The notes: generated by a model from the sequence alone, not told the origin. Counted from the first letter of the stretch, positions 43,714-53,326 are shown. The stretch: DNA of 64,000 nt from Nocardia cyriacigeorgica (GCF_029868385.1 NZ_JARWNX010000023.1:62001-126000), one strand, 5' to 3'. Made by a program: numbers and translations.

Positions 43714-44226
43714 ATGACCAGTGCTGACTTGTTGATCGATGGGTTCGGCCGGATCCGGGAGAACGTGCACCGGGTGGTCGCCGGGTTGAGCGGTGCGGAA
43801 CTGGGGGCTCGGTTGGACGCGGAGGCCAACTCGATCGCCTGGCTGGTGTGGCATCTGACGCGGGTGCAAGACGATCACCTCGCGGATGTGGTGGGTATCG
43901 AACAGGTGTGGACCCGCGACGGGTGGGCGCGCAGGTTCGGGTTGCCGTTCGATGACGCCGACACCGGATACGGGCACAGCGGCGGCGACGTGGATGAACT
44001 CAGTGGTGTTACTGCCGAACTCTTGCTCGGATATCACGACGCCGTGCACGCGCAGAGCATCGAGTACGTCGCCGGGCTCACCGATGCCGACCTCCCACGC
44101 GTGGTCGATACCCGGTGGGATCCGCCGGTGACGCTCGGTGTGCGGTTGATCAGCGTCATCGACGACGATATCCAGCATTCCGGGCAGGCAGCGTTCATTC
44201 GGGGCATCCTGCTGCGTCGCAGGTAG
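43714..44226 (+). CDS. DinB/DUF664 family protein
   Basis: A 170-residue four-helix-bundle protein of the DinB superfamily. Candidate metal-binding His residues are in SIAWLVWHLTRVQDDH, in GYHDAVH and in ISVIDDDIQHSGQAAFIRG, the usual three-His spacing. In actinobacteria many members are thiol (mycothiol)-dependent transferases or isomerases. ATG 43714 is chosen to fit the family N terminus (LIDGFGRIRENVHRVV). It is one of three such genes in 4 kb. Confidence 0.82.
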   Translation: MTSADLLIDGFGRIRENVHRVVAGLSGAELGARLDAEANSIAWLVWHLTRVQDDHLADVVGIEQVWTRDGWARRFGLPFDDADTGYGHSGGDVDELSGVTAELLLGYHDAVHAQSIEYVAGLTDADLPRVVDTRWDPPVTLGVRLISVIDDDIQHSGQAAFIRGILLRRR

Positions 44227-44364
44227 TCCGTCCGATTCGCCGGGAATGAGGGTCGGAGATCGGAACGGTGCCCGGTATCAGGCTCCCACGGCGGCCACGC
44301 CGGTGACGCGCGGTGCGGCCGGGTCGCACACTGCGCCGAACAGCAGCGCACACGACCGAGCCGC

Positions 44365-45168
44365 TCAGGGCCGGGCGAGCTGGGGGATGGGGGAGCGCGC
44401 AATCCAGCGGTGGTGGACGCGGTGGACTTCCACCGGATGATCGAAGGCCGCCGAGATCGTGTCGGTGGTGATCGTGTCCCCGGCGGTGCCGCATGCGACG
44501 GTGCGACCGGCGGCGATCAGCAGGGCATGGGTGGTCGTGCTCGGCAGTTCCTCGAGGTGATGGGTGACCAGGATCGAGGCGACGTCCGGATGGGTCCGGT
44601 CGAGCGCGTCGATGGTCTCCAAGAGTTGTTCGCGGGCGGCGACGTCCAGGCCGGTGGAGGGTTCGTCGAGCAGCAGCAGACGAGGTTCGGCGATGAGAGC
44701 GCGGGCGATGAGGGTGCGGCCGCGTTCCCCCTGCGACAGCGTCGGCCACACCTCGTCCGCTTTCCTGGACATGCCGACGGCGTCGATCATGCGGTGCGCG
44801 CGCTCCAGATCGGCGGCCGAGGGGCTCCAACGCATCGGAGTATCGACGGTGCCGGTGATTCCGGTGAGGACCACCTCACGCACGGTCAGCGGATACCGCA
44901 GCGGATGGCGGGGATTCACATGTCCGATCGACCGCCGCAACCGCTGCAATTCGACCCGGCCGAGCTGTTCGCCGAGGATCCGAACGGTGCCGGAGGTGGG
45001 ATGGGTGAGCGCACCGCAGAACCCGAGCAGTGTGCTCTTGCCCGCACCGTTCGGCCCGAGCAGCGCCCAATGCTCGCCCGCGTGCACGGTGAGCGAGATG
45101 CCGTCGAGGATCTGTTTGCCCTCGCGGCGGAAGGTCACCTCGGTCAGATCGAGCACGGGGACGGTCAC
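44365..45168 (-). CDS. ABC transporter ATPase without partner permease
   Basis: A 267-residue ATPase with Walker A GPNGAGKST, signature LSQGERGRTLIARAL, Walker B LLLLDEPSTGLD and the switch His in VTHHLEELP. The SQGE wording and ILVTHHLEELP resemble ModF/iron-chelate-type or stand-alone ATPases. No permease or binding protein is adjacent. GTG 45168 overlaps the stop of the FadR-type regulator (GTGA). It may serve a distant permease or a non-transport role. Confidence 0.88.
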   Translation of the reverse strand: MTVPVLDLTEVTFRREGKQILDGISLTVHAGEHWALLGPNGAGKSTLLGFCGALTHPTSGTVRILGEQLGRVELQRLRRSIGHVNPRHPLRYPLTVREVVLTGITGTVDTPMRWSPSAADLERAHRMIDAVGMSRKADEVWPTLSQGERGRTLIARALIAEPRLLLLDEPSTGLDVAAREQLLETIDALDRTHPDVASILVTHHLEELPSTTTHALLIAAGRTVACGTAGDTITTDTISAAFDHPVEVHRVHHRWIARSPIPQLARP

Positions 45169-45836
45169 GAGAAGGCCTCCTTCAGGGCGGTCAGATGGGA
45201 GCGGCTGAATTCGGCTGCCGCCGTGGGGTTTCTGGACGCGATGGCGTCGGCGAGTTGTTCGTGAGCCAAGTGATCGGCCTGCTCCGACGGGACCGGTCGG
45301 ATCTCGAGCATGTCGATCATGGCCAGGCGTAGCCGCGGTAGGAACGCGTCGAAGAGTTGCACCAGGATGTCGTTGTGCGCCGCGAGCAGGACCGCGCGGT
45401 GGAATTCCATATCGGCATCGACATGTTCGGCCACCGTCTGCCCCTCGACCGTCCGCGCGGCCAGTGCGCGGCGCAGGGAACGCAGGTCGGCGGGGGTGCG
45501 TCGCCGCGCGGCGAGGGCTGCCGCCTCGGCTTCGATGGCGATGCGCGCCTCGATCACCGAGGCGATGGTGGCGCGGCGCAGCACGATATCCCAGTCCTCG
45601 CTCACATCGAGCGCGGTGACGAACACACCCGCACCCTGGCGGCTCGCCAGCACACCCTTGCCCGCCAGTTCGCGGACCGCCTCCCGCACGGTCGAACGTC
45701 CGACGCCCAGCTGTGCCGCCAACGTCGTCTCACCGGGGAGTCGATGTCCCAACGGCCATTCCCCGCCACGAATCCGAGCGAGCAGAACTTCGGCTGCCTG
45801 CTCGGCCAACGGGTGCCGTCGTACCTGGCTGTCCAT
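45165..45836 (-). CDS. GntR/FadR-type regulator with FCD domain
   Basis: A 223-residue regulator with winged helix (LPGETTLAAQLGVGRSTVREAVRELAGKGVL in the first 65 residues) and a C-terminal FCD all-helical domain with likely metal ligands (DADMEFHRAVLLAAHN and HLAHEQLADAI). The FCD domain binds small carboxylates or metals. Its stop overlaps the ATPase start, so it regulates that gene. A GTAT...ATAC patch at about 45869-45886 upstream may be the operator. Confidence 0.88.
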   Translation of the reverse strand: MDSQVRRHPLAEQAAEVLLARIRGGEWPLGHRLPGETTLAAQLGVGRSTVREAVRELAGKGVLASRQGAGVFVTALDVSEDWDIVLRRATIASVIEARIAIEAEAAALAARRRTPADLRSLRRALAARTVEGQTVAEHVDADMEFHRAVLLAAHNDILVQLFDAFLPRLRLAMIDMLEIRPVPSEQADHLAHEQLADAIASRNPTAAAEFSRSHLTALKEAFS

Positions 45837-46079
45837 CGACGAACCTCTCTACTTGTCTGAGGAGTTGGGTATAGTCTAGGCCATACTCGCGCACAGCCTG
45901 CTCCTCGACCGCCACGGTGGGGCCACCGCCAGCCCGGAGGCGGTGATCGCTGCGGCGAACTCAGCGGTGCCGGTGGAATTCTGGCGAAAGGGACGAAGGG
46001 AGACGGCAGTTTCGCTGCATGTTGCTCCGGTCTGCGGGGGTTGTCGTACAGGCGACTCGGAGTCCGGCGGCGGGCCGCA

Positions 46080-46601
46080 TTATCGGCCCGTGCGCCCGTC
46101 GATGCGTTCGCGGAGGAAGTCGGCGTGGCCGTTGTGGCGGGCGTACTCCTCGATCATGTGCAGGTAGATCCAGCGGAGGGTGAATTCGGTGCCGGTGGTG
46201 GGGTGGTGGCAGCGGTGGTCGAGGGACAGTGGGGCGATGGCGGCGTCGGCGAGTTCGGTTTCACGCTGGTAGGTGGTGAGGTCGGTGGCGGGGTCGGCGT
46301 GGGGGACGTCGTCGAAATCGCCGTCGGGGTTGGATTCGGAGCAGTAGAGGTAGTCGAGGGGTTGACCGGCGGCGGTGATGCGGAACCAGCCGCGTTCGTT
46401 CTCGGTGAGGTGCCGGAGCAGTCCGTGCAGCGACATGGTCGACGGGGCGACGCAGCGCTGGGCCAGCTGAGCGGCGTTCAGGCCCGCGCATTTGAGCAGC
46501 AGGGTCCTGCGGTGGTAGTCCAGCCACGATTGCAGCATCGGCCGTTCGTCGGCCACGGACAACGTCTCGATCCGATCCACCTCGGGTGCGATCCATGCCA
46601 C
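46080..46601 (-). CDS. DinB/DUF664 family protein
   Basis: A 173-residue DinB-superfamily protein of the DUF664 subgroup, with LQSWLDYHRRTLLLKCAGL, MSLHGLLRHLTENERGWFR and the closing IYLHMIEEYARHNGHADFLRERIDG. Three conserved His residues lie in these stretches. GTG 46601 fits the family start; an ATG at 46596 is out of frame. It is followed on the minus strand by an untranscribed-looking gap. Function within the family is unknown. Confidence 0.82.
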   Translation of the reverse strand: MAWIAPEVDRIETLSVADERPMLQSWLDYHRRTLLLKCAGLNAAQLAQRCVAPSTMSLHGLLRHLTENERGWFRITAAGQPLDYLYCSESNPDGDFDDVPHADPATDLTTYQRETELADAAIAPLSLDHRCHHPTTGTEFTLRWIYLHMIEEYARHNGHADFLRERIDGRTGR

Positions 46602-46872
46602 CGGGCGACTGTACCGTGCCCGCCTCGGACCGCCGAGTGATTTCGGGTGTGCGCTTTGCCGCGGATCAGCCGGGATCGCCGAGCCGTCCAGACCGACTCC
46701 GGTGGCGCCACGTTGCCGCCCACGGATCCGGCGGTGCAGCAACGCGAACCACCCACGACTGCGCGCGGATGACCATGGCCCCACCTGGTCAGCCATTGCT
46801 GGGCGAACGGCTCCGACCTCGGGCCGGGACCGATCGGTCGCGACGCTCGATGGACTACCGGGCGGCGCCGAA

Positions 46873-47502
46873 CTACCGGGCGGCGCTGAATCGATCCGCC
46901 GCGGGACCATGCAGATGACCGACGGGCAGTTTCCGCCCGCACAACACCAGCAGCAGATCCTGCGCGCGTCCGGTGAGCGCCGTGCCGGTGCCGTAGCTCC
47001 AGTCGAGATCGTCCGCGCGTAGCTGCACCCCGTCCAGGTCGACTCCGAAGTACTTCAACTGCTTGGGTCGCACCGAATCCAGCACCAGCCGCAACCTGTC
47101 CTGCGGCACCGTCTGATCGAGGCCGAGTCCGACGGTGATGTCGAGTCCATGGATGACGTCATGGCTGAGCGCGCCGACGAACCCGCCACCCGGCGGCTTC
47201 CACGGATGGTCGATGTTGTCGCGCAGCGAAGCGATCAGTTGGTCCGAGCTGAAGTGCGCCGCATCGGCGCGAGCACTGCGGTCGGCCATCCGATGGAAAT
47301 CGCCGCGCGCCTTGATCATGCCCAGCGCGAAACGGGGCAGCGACAGCCGGAACGGCATGGTGATGTGCGCGACCACCTCGCGTACCCGCCAGCCCTCGCA
47401 CAACGTCGGCGAGTCCCAGCCCGCCTCGTCGAGCCCGGCCAGCACATCCACGAGGTACCCGCGTTGCGCGGCGATCGCCGCCCGGACATCGGTATCGGTC
47501 AT
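46873..47502 (-). CDS. maleylpyruvate isomerase-like, mycothiol-dependent family protein
   Basis: A 209-residue protein of the actinobacterial group with an MDMPI/DinB-like N-terminal domain (LAGLDEAGWDSPTLCEGWRVREVVAHITMPF) and a C-terminal helical part (DVIHGLDITVGLGL, LCGRKLPVGHL). The WDSPTLCEGWRVREVVAH stretch is the signature, with His as likely zinc ligands. ATG 47502 has GAGGAG seven bases upstream. Third DinB-type gene in this region. Confidence 0.85.
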   Translation of the reverse strand: MTDTDVRAAIAAQRGYLVDVLAGLDEAGWDSPTLCEGWRVREVVAHITMPFRLSLPRFALGMIKARGDFHRMADRSARADAAHFSSDQLIASLRDNIDHPWKPPGGGFVGALSHDVIHGLDITVGLGLDQTVPQDRLRLVLDSVRPKQLKYFGVDLDGVQLRADDLDWSYGTGTALTGRAQDLLLVLCGRKLPVGHLHGPAADRFSAAR

Positions 47503-47836
47503 CGTCGACTCCTCACTGTTCGGCACACGGACAGCTGCGCACACCGCCCGCTCATAGTCAGGACTCATCGATACGCCGGAATTCATCGGTTGACGCGGAA
47601 ATATGCGAACACGCCGCATCGTGTCGGGCCACCGGCAAGCACGAACACCGGCAAGCACGAGCTGTGTCGCAGGCGTCGGACGTGACCGGCGCGCGTGAAC
47701 GCGACCGGGGATCTACGCGCTGCCCATCACCTACGGTGGTCACGCACCGCGGGCCACCCTGTTCTGTGCGAGGATTCGAGGCCAGTGGAACGCGAGGGGC
47801 GATTCGATCGGGACAGGGGTCGCCGGGAGGAAGACG
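47503..47836. other. divergent promoter region with a 16-bp direct repeat
   Basis: No gene is seen between the mycothiol-type gene (minus) and the thioredoxin gene (plus). A 16-base unit beginning ACCGGCAAGCACGA occurs twice in tandem at 47631-47662 with one base changed. GGAGG at 47825-47829 is the thioredoxin binding site. Confidence 0.5.
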
Positions 47837-48289
47837 ATGCCGACGAAACCGCTGACTCAGCACACCTTCGACCAGGTCATCGCCAGCAACCACATCGTGC
47901 TGGTCGAGTTCTGGGCTTCCTGGTGCGGCTGGTGCACCCGGTTCGCGCCCGTCTACGGCTCCTCCGCCGACACGCACCCGGATATCGTGCACGCCACCGT
48001 CGACGGCGAAGCCGAGACGGCGCTGGTCGCCGCTGCGCAGGTGGACAGCTATCCCTGGCTCATGGGTTTCCGCGAGGGGCTGCTGGTGTTCTCACAGGCC
48101 GGTTACCTGCCCGCCGACCACCTCGAGGAACTCGTCCAGCAGATCCGCTGGATGGATATGGACGCCTTCCGCCGAGAACTCCCCGCCGCGGCCCACAGCC
48201 CGACCGCGCGATCCGAGCCCACCGCACCACCACCCCGGCTGGCCGGCCTGGCCGCGGGCTCCGATCATTACGGCTGGCCGGGCCTCTGA
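47837..48289 (+). CDS. thioredoxin-like protein
   Basis: A 150-residue protein with the redox-active pair Cys30-Cys33 in WASWCGWCTRFAPVYG, a thioredoxin strand HIVLVEFW before it and a likely cis-Pro in DSYPWLMGF. The CGWC centre differs from the classical CGPC, which usually shifts the redox potential. The last 35 residues are a Pro/Ala-rich tail. ATG 47837 follows GGGAGGAAG. Thiol-disulfide exchange in the cytoplasm is the likely role. Confidence 0.85.
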   Translation: MPTKPLTQHTFDQVIASNHIVLVEFWASWCGWCTRFAPVYGSSADTHPDIVHATVDGEAETALVAAAQVDSYPWLMGFREGLLVFSQAGYLPADHLEELVQQIRWMDMDAFRRELPAAAHSPTARSEPTAPPPRLAGLAAGSDHYGWPGL

Positions 48290-48417
48290 ATACGAGCGCA
48301 ACGGGCGACTCGGTCCGGCCGAATCGATAGGTCGGGCGCCAAGCGAGGGTTCCCGTACCCGGCCGAGCGGCGCGGATCGACTAAGGTGTGCGGCAGCTTT
48401 CGTGGAGGGATATACGG

Positions 48418-49911
48418 GTGGATCGACGGCTGGCGCCGGGGCAGGAGTTCGCCGGTTACCGGATCGACCGGCTGCTCGGGGTAGGCGGGATGGGGGAGGT
48501 GTACCTGGCCCAGGATCGGGATCTGCCGCGGCCGGTGGCATTGAAGCTGCTCACTCCGGTGATCGGCGACGACGGCGAGCTGCGGGCCAGGTTCCTGCGT
48601 GAGGCCGATACCGCGGCGCGGTTGGCGCACCCGAATATCGTCGCGGTGTATGCCAGAGGCCAGGAGCAGGACCGGCTCTGGATGGCGATGCAATACATCG
48701 AGGGCACCGATGTGGCGACCGCGCTACGCCAGGGTCCGATCCGCCCCGGTGACGCCGTGCGGATCGCCGAGGAGACCGCGAAGGCCCTCGATCACGCGCA
48801 CCGCTTGGGTGTGCTGCACCGGGATGTGAAGCCCGCCAACATCCTGCTGGAATGGGGTCCGCAACGGCAGGTCTACCTCACCGATTTCGGTATCGCCAAG
48901 GCGCTGGACCGCGCCGACGGGCTGACCAGAACCGGCGAGCTGTACGCGAGCTTCCAGTACGCGGCGCCCGAACTGTTCGAACTGCGCGCCGACACCGACC
49001 ACCGTGCCGATGTGTACGCCCTCGGCTGCACCCTCTACTACCTGCTGACCGGCAGGCTCCCGTATCCGGGCGACACCACCGGGCAGTTGATCAACGCCCA
49101 CCTCAACGCCCCGATCCCGCGTCCCAGCGAACACGATCCGTCCGTGCCGTCGGCCTTCGACGACGTCATCGCCCGAGCCATGGCCAAGAACCGCGACGAA
49201 AGATTCGGCAGCTGCGGCGAACTGGCCGCCGGTGCGCGGCGGGCGCTGACCGCACCGCGACACCCGCCGCGCCCCATGACCATCACCGGTCCGACCGCAC
49301 AGGCTGCCGTCATGGGTGACAGTACGCGGCACGGCCAGCCGGGTGGCCCGGCTTCTCCCACGGACGTGACCTTCTCTTCCACACCACACCGAGCACCGCT
49401 GTCCCGGTGGCGTCGCGCTCGGAAACCGCTCGCCGCGGCGGTGGGCGCGATCGCGGTCTTCGCCGCGGCCGCGGTGACAGCGGTGGTGCTGCGCGGCGGC
49501 GATTCGGAGGCGGGCGCCCCGCCGGCGGGGGCGAAGGCGGCCGCCGAACAGGCGGCCTGCGATTACAGCAAACTGATGGCCACCTACGACTATGCCGATC
49601 CGGCCGGATGGGAGCAGAGCGTCCGCGATGGCGCCACCGGCGAATGGGCTGCCCAGGCGGCCGGAGTCCTGCCGATGGTCGGCATGCTGGTCGACTCCGA
49701 CCCGGTCCGTTCCCGTGCCTCCGACGCCGAATGCACCGCGACCATGAGCGAGGCCGACACCGTCGCCGACGTCGATGTGCTGCTCACCCAGATCAACTCA
49801 CCACCGGACAAACCGGAGGAGACCGAGCAGATCTCCATGTCCACCCGCATGGAGCTGGTCGACGGCCGCTGGCTGTGCAGCCGCCTGGTCACACCGCTAC
49901 TACCCAACTGA
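48418..49911 (+). CDS. membrane Ser/Thr protein kinase (PknB type)
   Basis: A 497-residue kinase. The catalytic domain spans about residues 14-280: Gly loop LGVGGMGEVY at 20-29, Lys43, HRDVKPAN with catalytic Asp136, DFG at 156-158 and YAAPELFE. After a Pro/Thr linker, one membrane helix (LAAAVGAIAVFAAAAVTAVVL) is followed by an extracellular part of about 120 residues. This part has two Cys (QAACDYSKL and RWLCSRL), resembling small lumazine-type sensor domains only in size. GTG 48418 has GGAGGGA nine bases upstream; an upstream GTG at 48388 would add ten residues without a site. Confidence 0.92.
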   Translation: MDRRLAPGQEFAGYRIDRLLGVGGMGEVYLAQDRDLPRPVALKLLTPVIGDDGELRARFLREADTAARLAHPNIVAVYARGQEQDRLWMAMQYIEGTDVATALRQGPIRPGDAVRIAEETAKALDHAHRLGVLHRDVKPANILLEWGPQRQVYLTDFGIAKALDRADGLTRTGELYASFQYAAPELFELRADTDHRADVYALGCTLYYLLTGRLPYPGDTTGQLINAHLNAPIPRPSEHDPSVPSAFDDVIARAMAKNRDERFGSCGELAAGARRALTAPRHPPRPMTITGPTAQAAVMGDSTRHGQPGGPASPTDVTFSSTPHRAPLSRWRRARKPLAAAVGAIAVFAAAAVTAVVLRGGDSEAGAPPAGAKAAAEQAACDYSKLMATYDYADPAGWEQSVRDGATGEWAAQAAGVLPMVGMLVDSDPVRSRASDAECTATMSEADTVADVDVLLTQINSPPDKPEETEQISMSTRMELVDGRWLCSRLVTPLLPN

Positions 49912-50131
49912 TACCTGGCGATATCTACGACACGGGCGCGCCGGGCCGATGCGCGGTGACAACGGGAATGCTGCTCGCCATGCCCTCCCGAACCGACATC
50001 CGACGGCCGCCGCTGCCGGTCCTCATGCCCATGTCTCGCGGTGTGTGATGGTGGTCTCGGCCCGCCGAATCCGTGCTGTCGCCGCGCACGCCGCTCGTAA
50101 GCTGTACGCGCTGCACAATGGAGGTTTCATC

Positions 50132-50962
50132 TTGACGGTCGAGGTGCCGATTCACCCCGAGGCCGAGGGTCTGTGGACCGGCCCCGATCCGGCGCCCTGC
50201 CCCGAGCCCCCGGCGTCGATGCTCGAGCGGATGACGTTGATCCTGGACGCTTTCGACGGCGCGACCCCGATCCTCACCCTGCACCGGCTCGTCGAACGCA
50301 CCGGACTACCGCGCTCCACCGTGCACCGGATTCTCGATCAGATGATTCGTTTGCGCTGGCTGGCCCACGCGCCCGGCGGCTACCGTCTCGGCATGCGTGT
50401 GCTCGAACTCGGCGGATTGGCCGCCGGGCACAACGAGATCCGCGATGCGGTGAGTCCACTGCTGCATGATCTGTGCCGGCGCAGCGACCTCGACCTCGTC
50501 GGACATCTCGGCGTCCTCGACGGCCGTGAGGTGCTCTACCTGGACAAGGTCGGCGGCAGGCACACCGCGAGTGTGCCGACCCGGCTCGGCGGCCGGATGC
50601 CCGCGCACAGCACCGCACTCGGCAAGGCGATGCTGGCCGCACTGGAACCGAGCGTGGTCGATGCCTCTTTCCGGGACCGGCTGCCGCAGCTGACCGCCCG
50701 CACCATCGGCGACCGCACCGAATTGCAGCGCGAGCTCGCCCGCATTCGCCGCCGCCAAGGCGTCGCGGTCGACAACGAGGAGTCGGTGCCGGGGATCGGT
50801 TGCGTCGCGGTTGCGGTGCGCAGGCGCGGCGCCGCGGTGGCGGCGCTGTCGCTGAGCACCCGGATCGCTGCGGACCGGTCGGCGGTCGACCTGAGCGGCC
50901 AGGCCCGGATGCTCATCGGCCTGGCCCGCGAAGCTGCCGACCTGCTCGCCGCGCGCTTCTGA
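50132..50962 (+). CDS. IclR family regulator
   Basis: A 276-residue IclR protein: winged helix in MLERMTLILDAFDGATPILTLHRLVERTGLPRSTVHRIL (read in parts), effector domain with GHLGVLDGREVLYLDKVGG, RMPAHSTALGKAMLAALEP and GIGCVAVAVRRRG, the conserved AHSTALGKA stretch being the family hallmark. TTG 50132 is chosen because GGAGG sits seven bases upstream. It is convergent with the FAD dehydrogenase gene. Target unknown. Confidence 0.88.
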   Translation: MTVEVPIHPEAEGLWTGPDPAPCPEPPASMLERMTLILDAFDGATPILTLHRLVERTGLPRSTVHRILDQMIRLRWLAHAPGGYRLGMRVLELGGLAAGHNEIRDAVSPLLHDLCRRSDLDLVGHLGVLDGREVLYLDKVGGRHTASVPTRLGGRMPAHSTALGKAMLAALEPSVVDASFRDRLPQLTARTIGDRTELQRELARIRRRQGVAVDNEESVPGIGCVAVAVRRRGAAVAALSLSTRIAADRSAVDLSGQARMLIGLAREAADLLAARF

Positions 50963-50984
50963 GCGAGGCGAGCAGCTCGGCGAT

Positions 50985-52664
50985 TCAGCCCAGCTCTGCC
51001 GCGATGGCGCGTCCGGCCGCCCGCCCGGAGAAGATGCATCCGCCGAGGAAGGTGCCTTCCAGCGCGTTGTAACCGTGCACGCCGCCGCCACCGAAACCGG
51101 CCACCTCACCGGCGGCGTACAGACCGGGCAGCGGATCGCCGTCCGGTCGCATGACCCGCGATTTCAGATCGGTTTGCAGGCCGCCGAGCGTTTTACGGGT
51201 GAGGATGTTCAACCGCACCGCGATGAGCGGTCCCGCCGCCGGATCGAGGATGCGATGCGGTTTGGCGACCCGCCCGGCCTTGTCGCCGAAGTACTGGCGG
51301 GCGTTGGTGATCGCCATCATCTGGGCGTCTTTGGAGAACTTGTTGGCCACCTCGCGGTCGCGGGCCACGATCTGGCGTTCGAGATCGGCGTAGTCGAGCT
51401 GCGGGCCGCGGGCGATCTTGTTCATCCCGTCCACCAGTTCGCGCAACGTATCGGCCACGACGAAATCCGCGCCATGCTGTTTGAACGCTTCGACCGGACC
51501 CGGCGCGCCTTTTGCGACGCGGCTCTTGAGGGTGAGCTTGAAATCTTTACCGGTGATATCGGGGTTCTGTTCCGAACCCGAGAGCGCGAATTCCTTCTCG
51601 ATGATCGATTGGGTCAGTACGAACCACGAATAGTCGTGGCCGGTGGCCAGGATCGCCTTCATGGTGGTGTTGGTGTCGAAGCCGGGGAAACACGGCGCGG
51701 GCAGCCGCTGGCCGTTGGCGTCGAACCACAGGGACGAGGGGCCGGGGATGATCCTGATGGCGTGATCGGGCCAGATCGGATCCCAGTTCATGATGCCCTC
51801 GGTGTAATGCCACATGCGGTCACGGTTGACGATGGCGCCGCCCGCCGCCTCACCGATACCGAGCATGCGGCCGTCCACATGGGCAGGAACACCGGAGATC
51901 ATGGTCTCCGGGCACGGCCCCAACCGTTCGGTGGGCCAATTCTTGCGAATGAGATCGTGGTTGTGGCCGATACCGCCGGAGGTGATCACCACCGCCTTCG
52001 CCCGGAACTCGAAGTCGCCGACCACCGTTCGCGACGAGGCCTTACCGCGTTCGAGGTCGGTCGCCTCCAGCACACTGCCGCGCACCCCGGTGACCGCACC
52101 GTCCTCGACGATCAGATCGTCGACGCGGTGCCGAAACGCGAACCGCACCAGACCCTTGCGCTCACCTTCCAGCACCGGTTCGGCGAAGATCCGCACCACC
52201 TCGGGCCCGGTGCCCCAGGTGAGATGGAAACGGGGGACCGAGTTGCCGTGTCCGTCGGCGGCGGCGCCGCCCCGCTCGGCCCAGCCGACCAGCGGCGTCA
52301 CCCGCAGGCCCAACGCGTGCAGATAGTCGCGCTTCTCGGTGGCGGCGAAGCGCACATACTCCCGTGCCCACTGCCTGGCCCAGTGATCCTCGTCCTCGCG
52401 ATCGAATCCGGCCGAACCGAACCAATCTTGCAGCGCGAGTTCGTAGGAATCCTTGATGCCGAGCCGGCGCTGTTCGGGGCTGTCGACGAAGAACAGCCCG
52501 CCCAGCGACCAGAACGCCTGACCGCCGAGATTGTTGCGGTTCTCCTGGTCGAGGACAAGCACCCGGCGGCCCGCGCGGACCAGCTCATAGGTGGCGACCA
52601 GGCCCGCGAGACCTGCGCCGACGACGATGACCTCGGGTTCGTCGAGAGATGCGGACACGTTCAT
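50985..52664 (-). CDS. FAD-binding dehydrogenase (Rv0785-like, KstD-related)
   Basis: A 559-residue flavoprotein of the FAD_binding_2 group. N-terminal dinucleotide site EVIVVGAGLAGLVATYELVRAG, VLVLDQENRNNLGGQAFWSLGG, and C-terminal FAD motif GLYAAGEVAGFGGGGVHGYNALEGTFLGGCIFSGR (read in parts). The pattern is that of 3-ketosteroid dehydrogenase and fumarate reductase relatives and closely matches the mycobacterial Rv0785-type proteins as I recall. Substrate unknown. ATG 52664 overlaps the TetR stop (ATGA), so the two are an operon. Confidence 0.88.
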   Translation of the reverse strand: MNVSASLDEPEVIVVGAGLAGLVATYELVRAGRRVLVLDQENRNNLGGQAFWSLGGLFFVDSPEQRRLGIKDSYELALQDWFGSAGFDREDEDHWARQWAREYVRFAATEKRDYLHALGLRVTPLVGWAERGGAAADGHGNSVPRFHLTWGTGPEVVRIFAEPVLEGERKGLVRFAFRHRVDDLIVEDGAVTGVRGSVLEATDLERGKASSRTVVGDFEFRAKAVVITSGGIGHNHDLIRKNWPTERLGPCPETMISGVPAHVDGRMLGIGEAAGGAIVNRDRMWHYTEGIMNWDPIWPDHAIRIIPGPSSLWFDANGQRLPAPCFPGFDTNTTMKAILATGHDYSWFVLTQSIIEKEFALSGSEQNPDITGKDFKLTLKSRVAKGAPGPVEAFKQHGADFVVADTLRELVDGMNKIARGPQLDYADLERQIVARDREVANKFSKDAQMMAITNARQYFGDKAGRVAKPHRILDPAAGPLIAVRLNILTRKTLGGLQTDLKSRVMRPDGDPLPGLYAAGEVAGFGGGGVHGYNALEGTFLGGCIFSGRAAGRAIAAELG

Positions 52665-53299
52665 CCTCCGATGTCGGTGCTGTAGGCCAGCACGATGTGA
52701 CAGAACAGATCGATGCGCCGGTCGCGCACCGCGGGGTTTTCCGGTTCGAGCAGGATCTGCACGGTGGTGCCGTCATGCGCCGCGACCAGGGCGTGGCCGA
52801 GTGCGGCCGGATCGGGAACGGTGCGGCCGACCTGGCCAAGGGCGGTCGTGATGCTCGGTACCAGCGCGGCGACGATCGCGTCCTCGCGTGCCGCCATGAC
52901 CTGGCTCAGATCCGGTGTGCGCAACGCGTGGGCGGTGAACTCGGCGGTGATGCGGTACCAGCCGTCATCGACCGGGACGGCCGCGGTGAGGCGTTCGACG
53001 GCGGTACGCACATCGGTGACGTCATCGATGCTGATCTGATCCAGCGTGGCGCGGACGTCATCGAGCATGGCGGTGGCCCGCTGCTCCCACATGGTCAGGA
53101 ACAGCTCGTCGAGTGAGTCGAAGTTGGAGTAGAACGCGCCGCGGGTGAATCCGGCGGCCTCGCAGACCTGCTCGACGGTGCTGCGGCCGAAACCGGTCGA
53201 GGCGAAGACCTCGTAGGCGGCCTCGAGCAGGCGGCCGCGGGTGGCGGCGCGGCGGCGTGTGACCCGCTTGGCCGGTGCCTGCACCGTGGACGATGACAC
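52661..53299 (-). CDS. TetR family regulator
   Basis: A 212-residue TetR protein with the DNA-binding region STVEQVCEAAGFTRGAFYSNFDSLDELFLTMW in residues 40-71 and a Pro/Lys-rich head. It is the first gene of a two-gene operon with the FAD dehydrogenase and is divergent from the alcohol dehydrogenase. Two GATAC-type palindromes lie in the promoter. It likely represses its own operon. Confidence 0.87.
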   Translation of the reverse strand: MSSSTVQAPAKRVTRRRAATRGRLLEAAYEVFASTGFGRSTVEQVCEAAGFTRGAFYSNFDSLDELFLTMWEQRATAMLDDVRATLDQISIDDVTDVRTAVERLTAAVPVDDGWYRITAEFTAHALRTPDLSQVMAAREDAIVAALVPSITTALGQVGRTVPDPAALGHALVAAHDGTTVQILLEPENPAVRDRRIDLFCHIVLAYSTDIGG

Positions 53300-53326
53300 A
53301 GCGGTACCTCTCCGTACGCTCGAACC

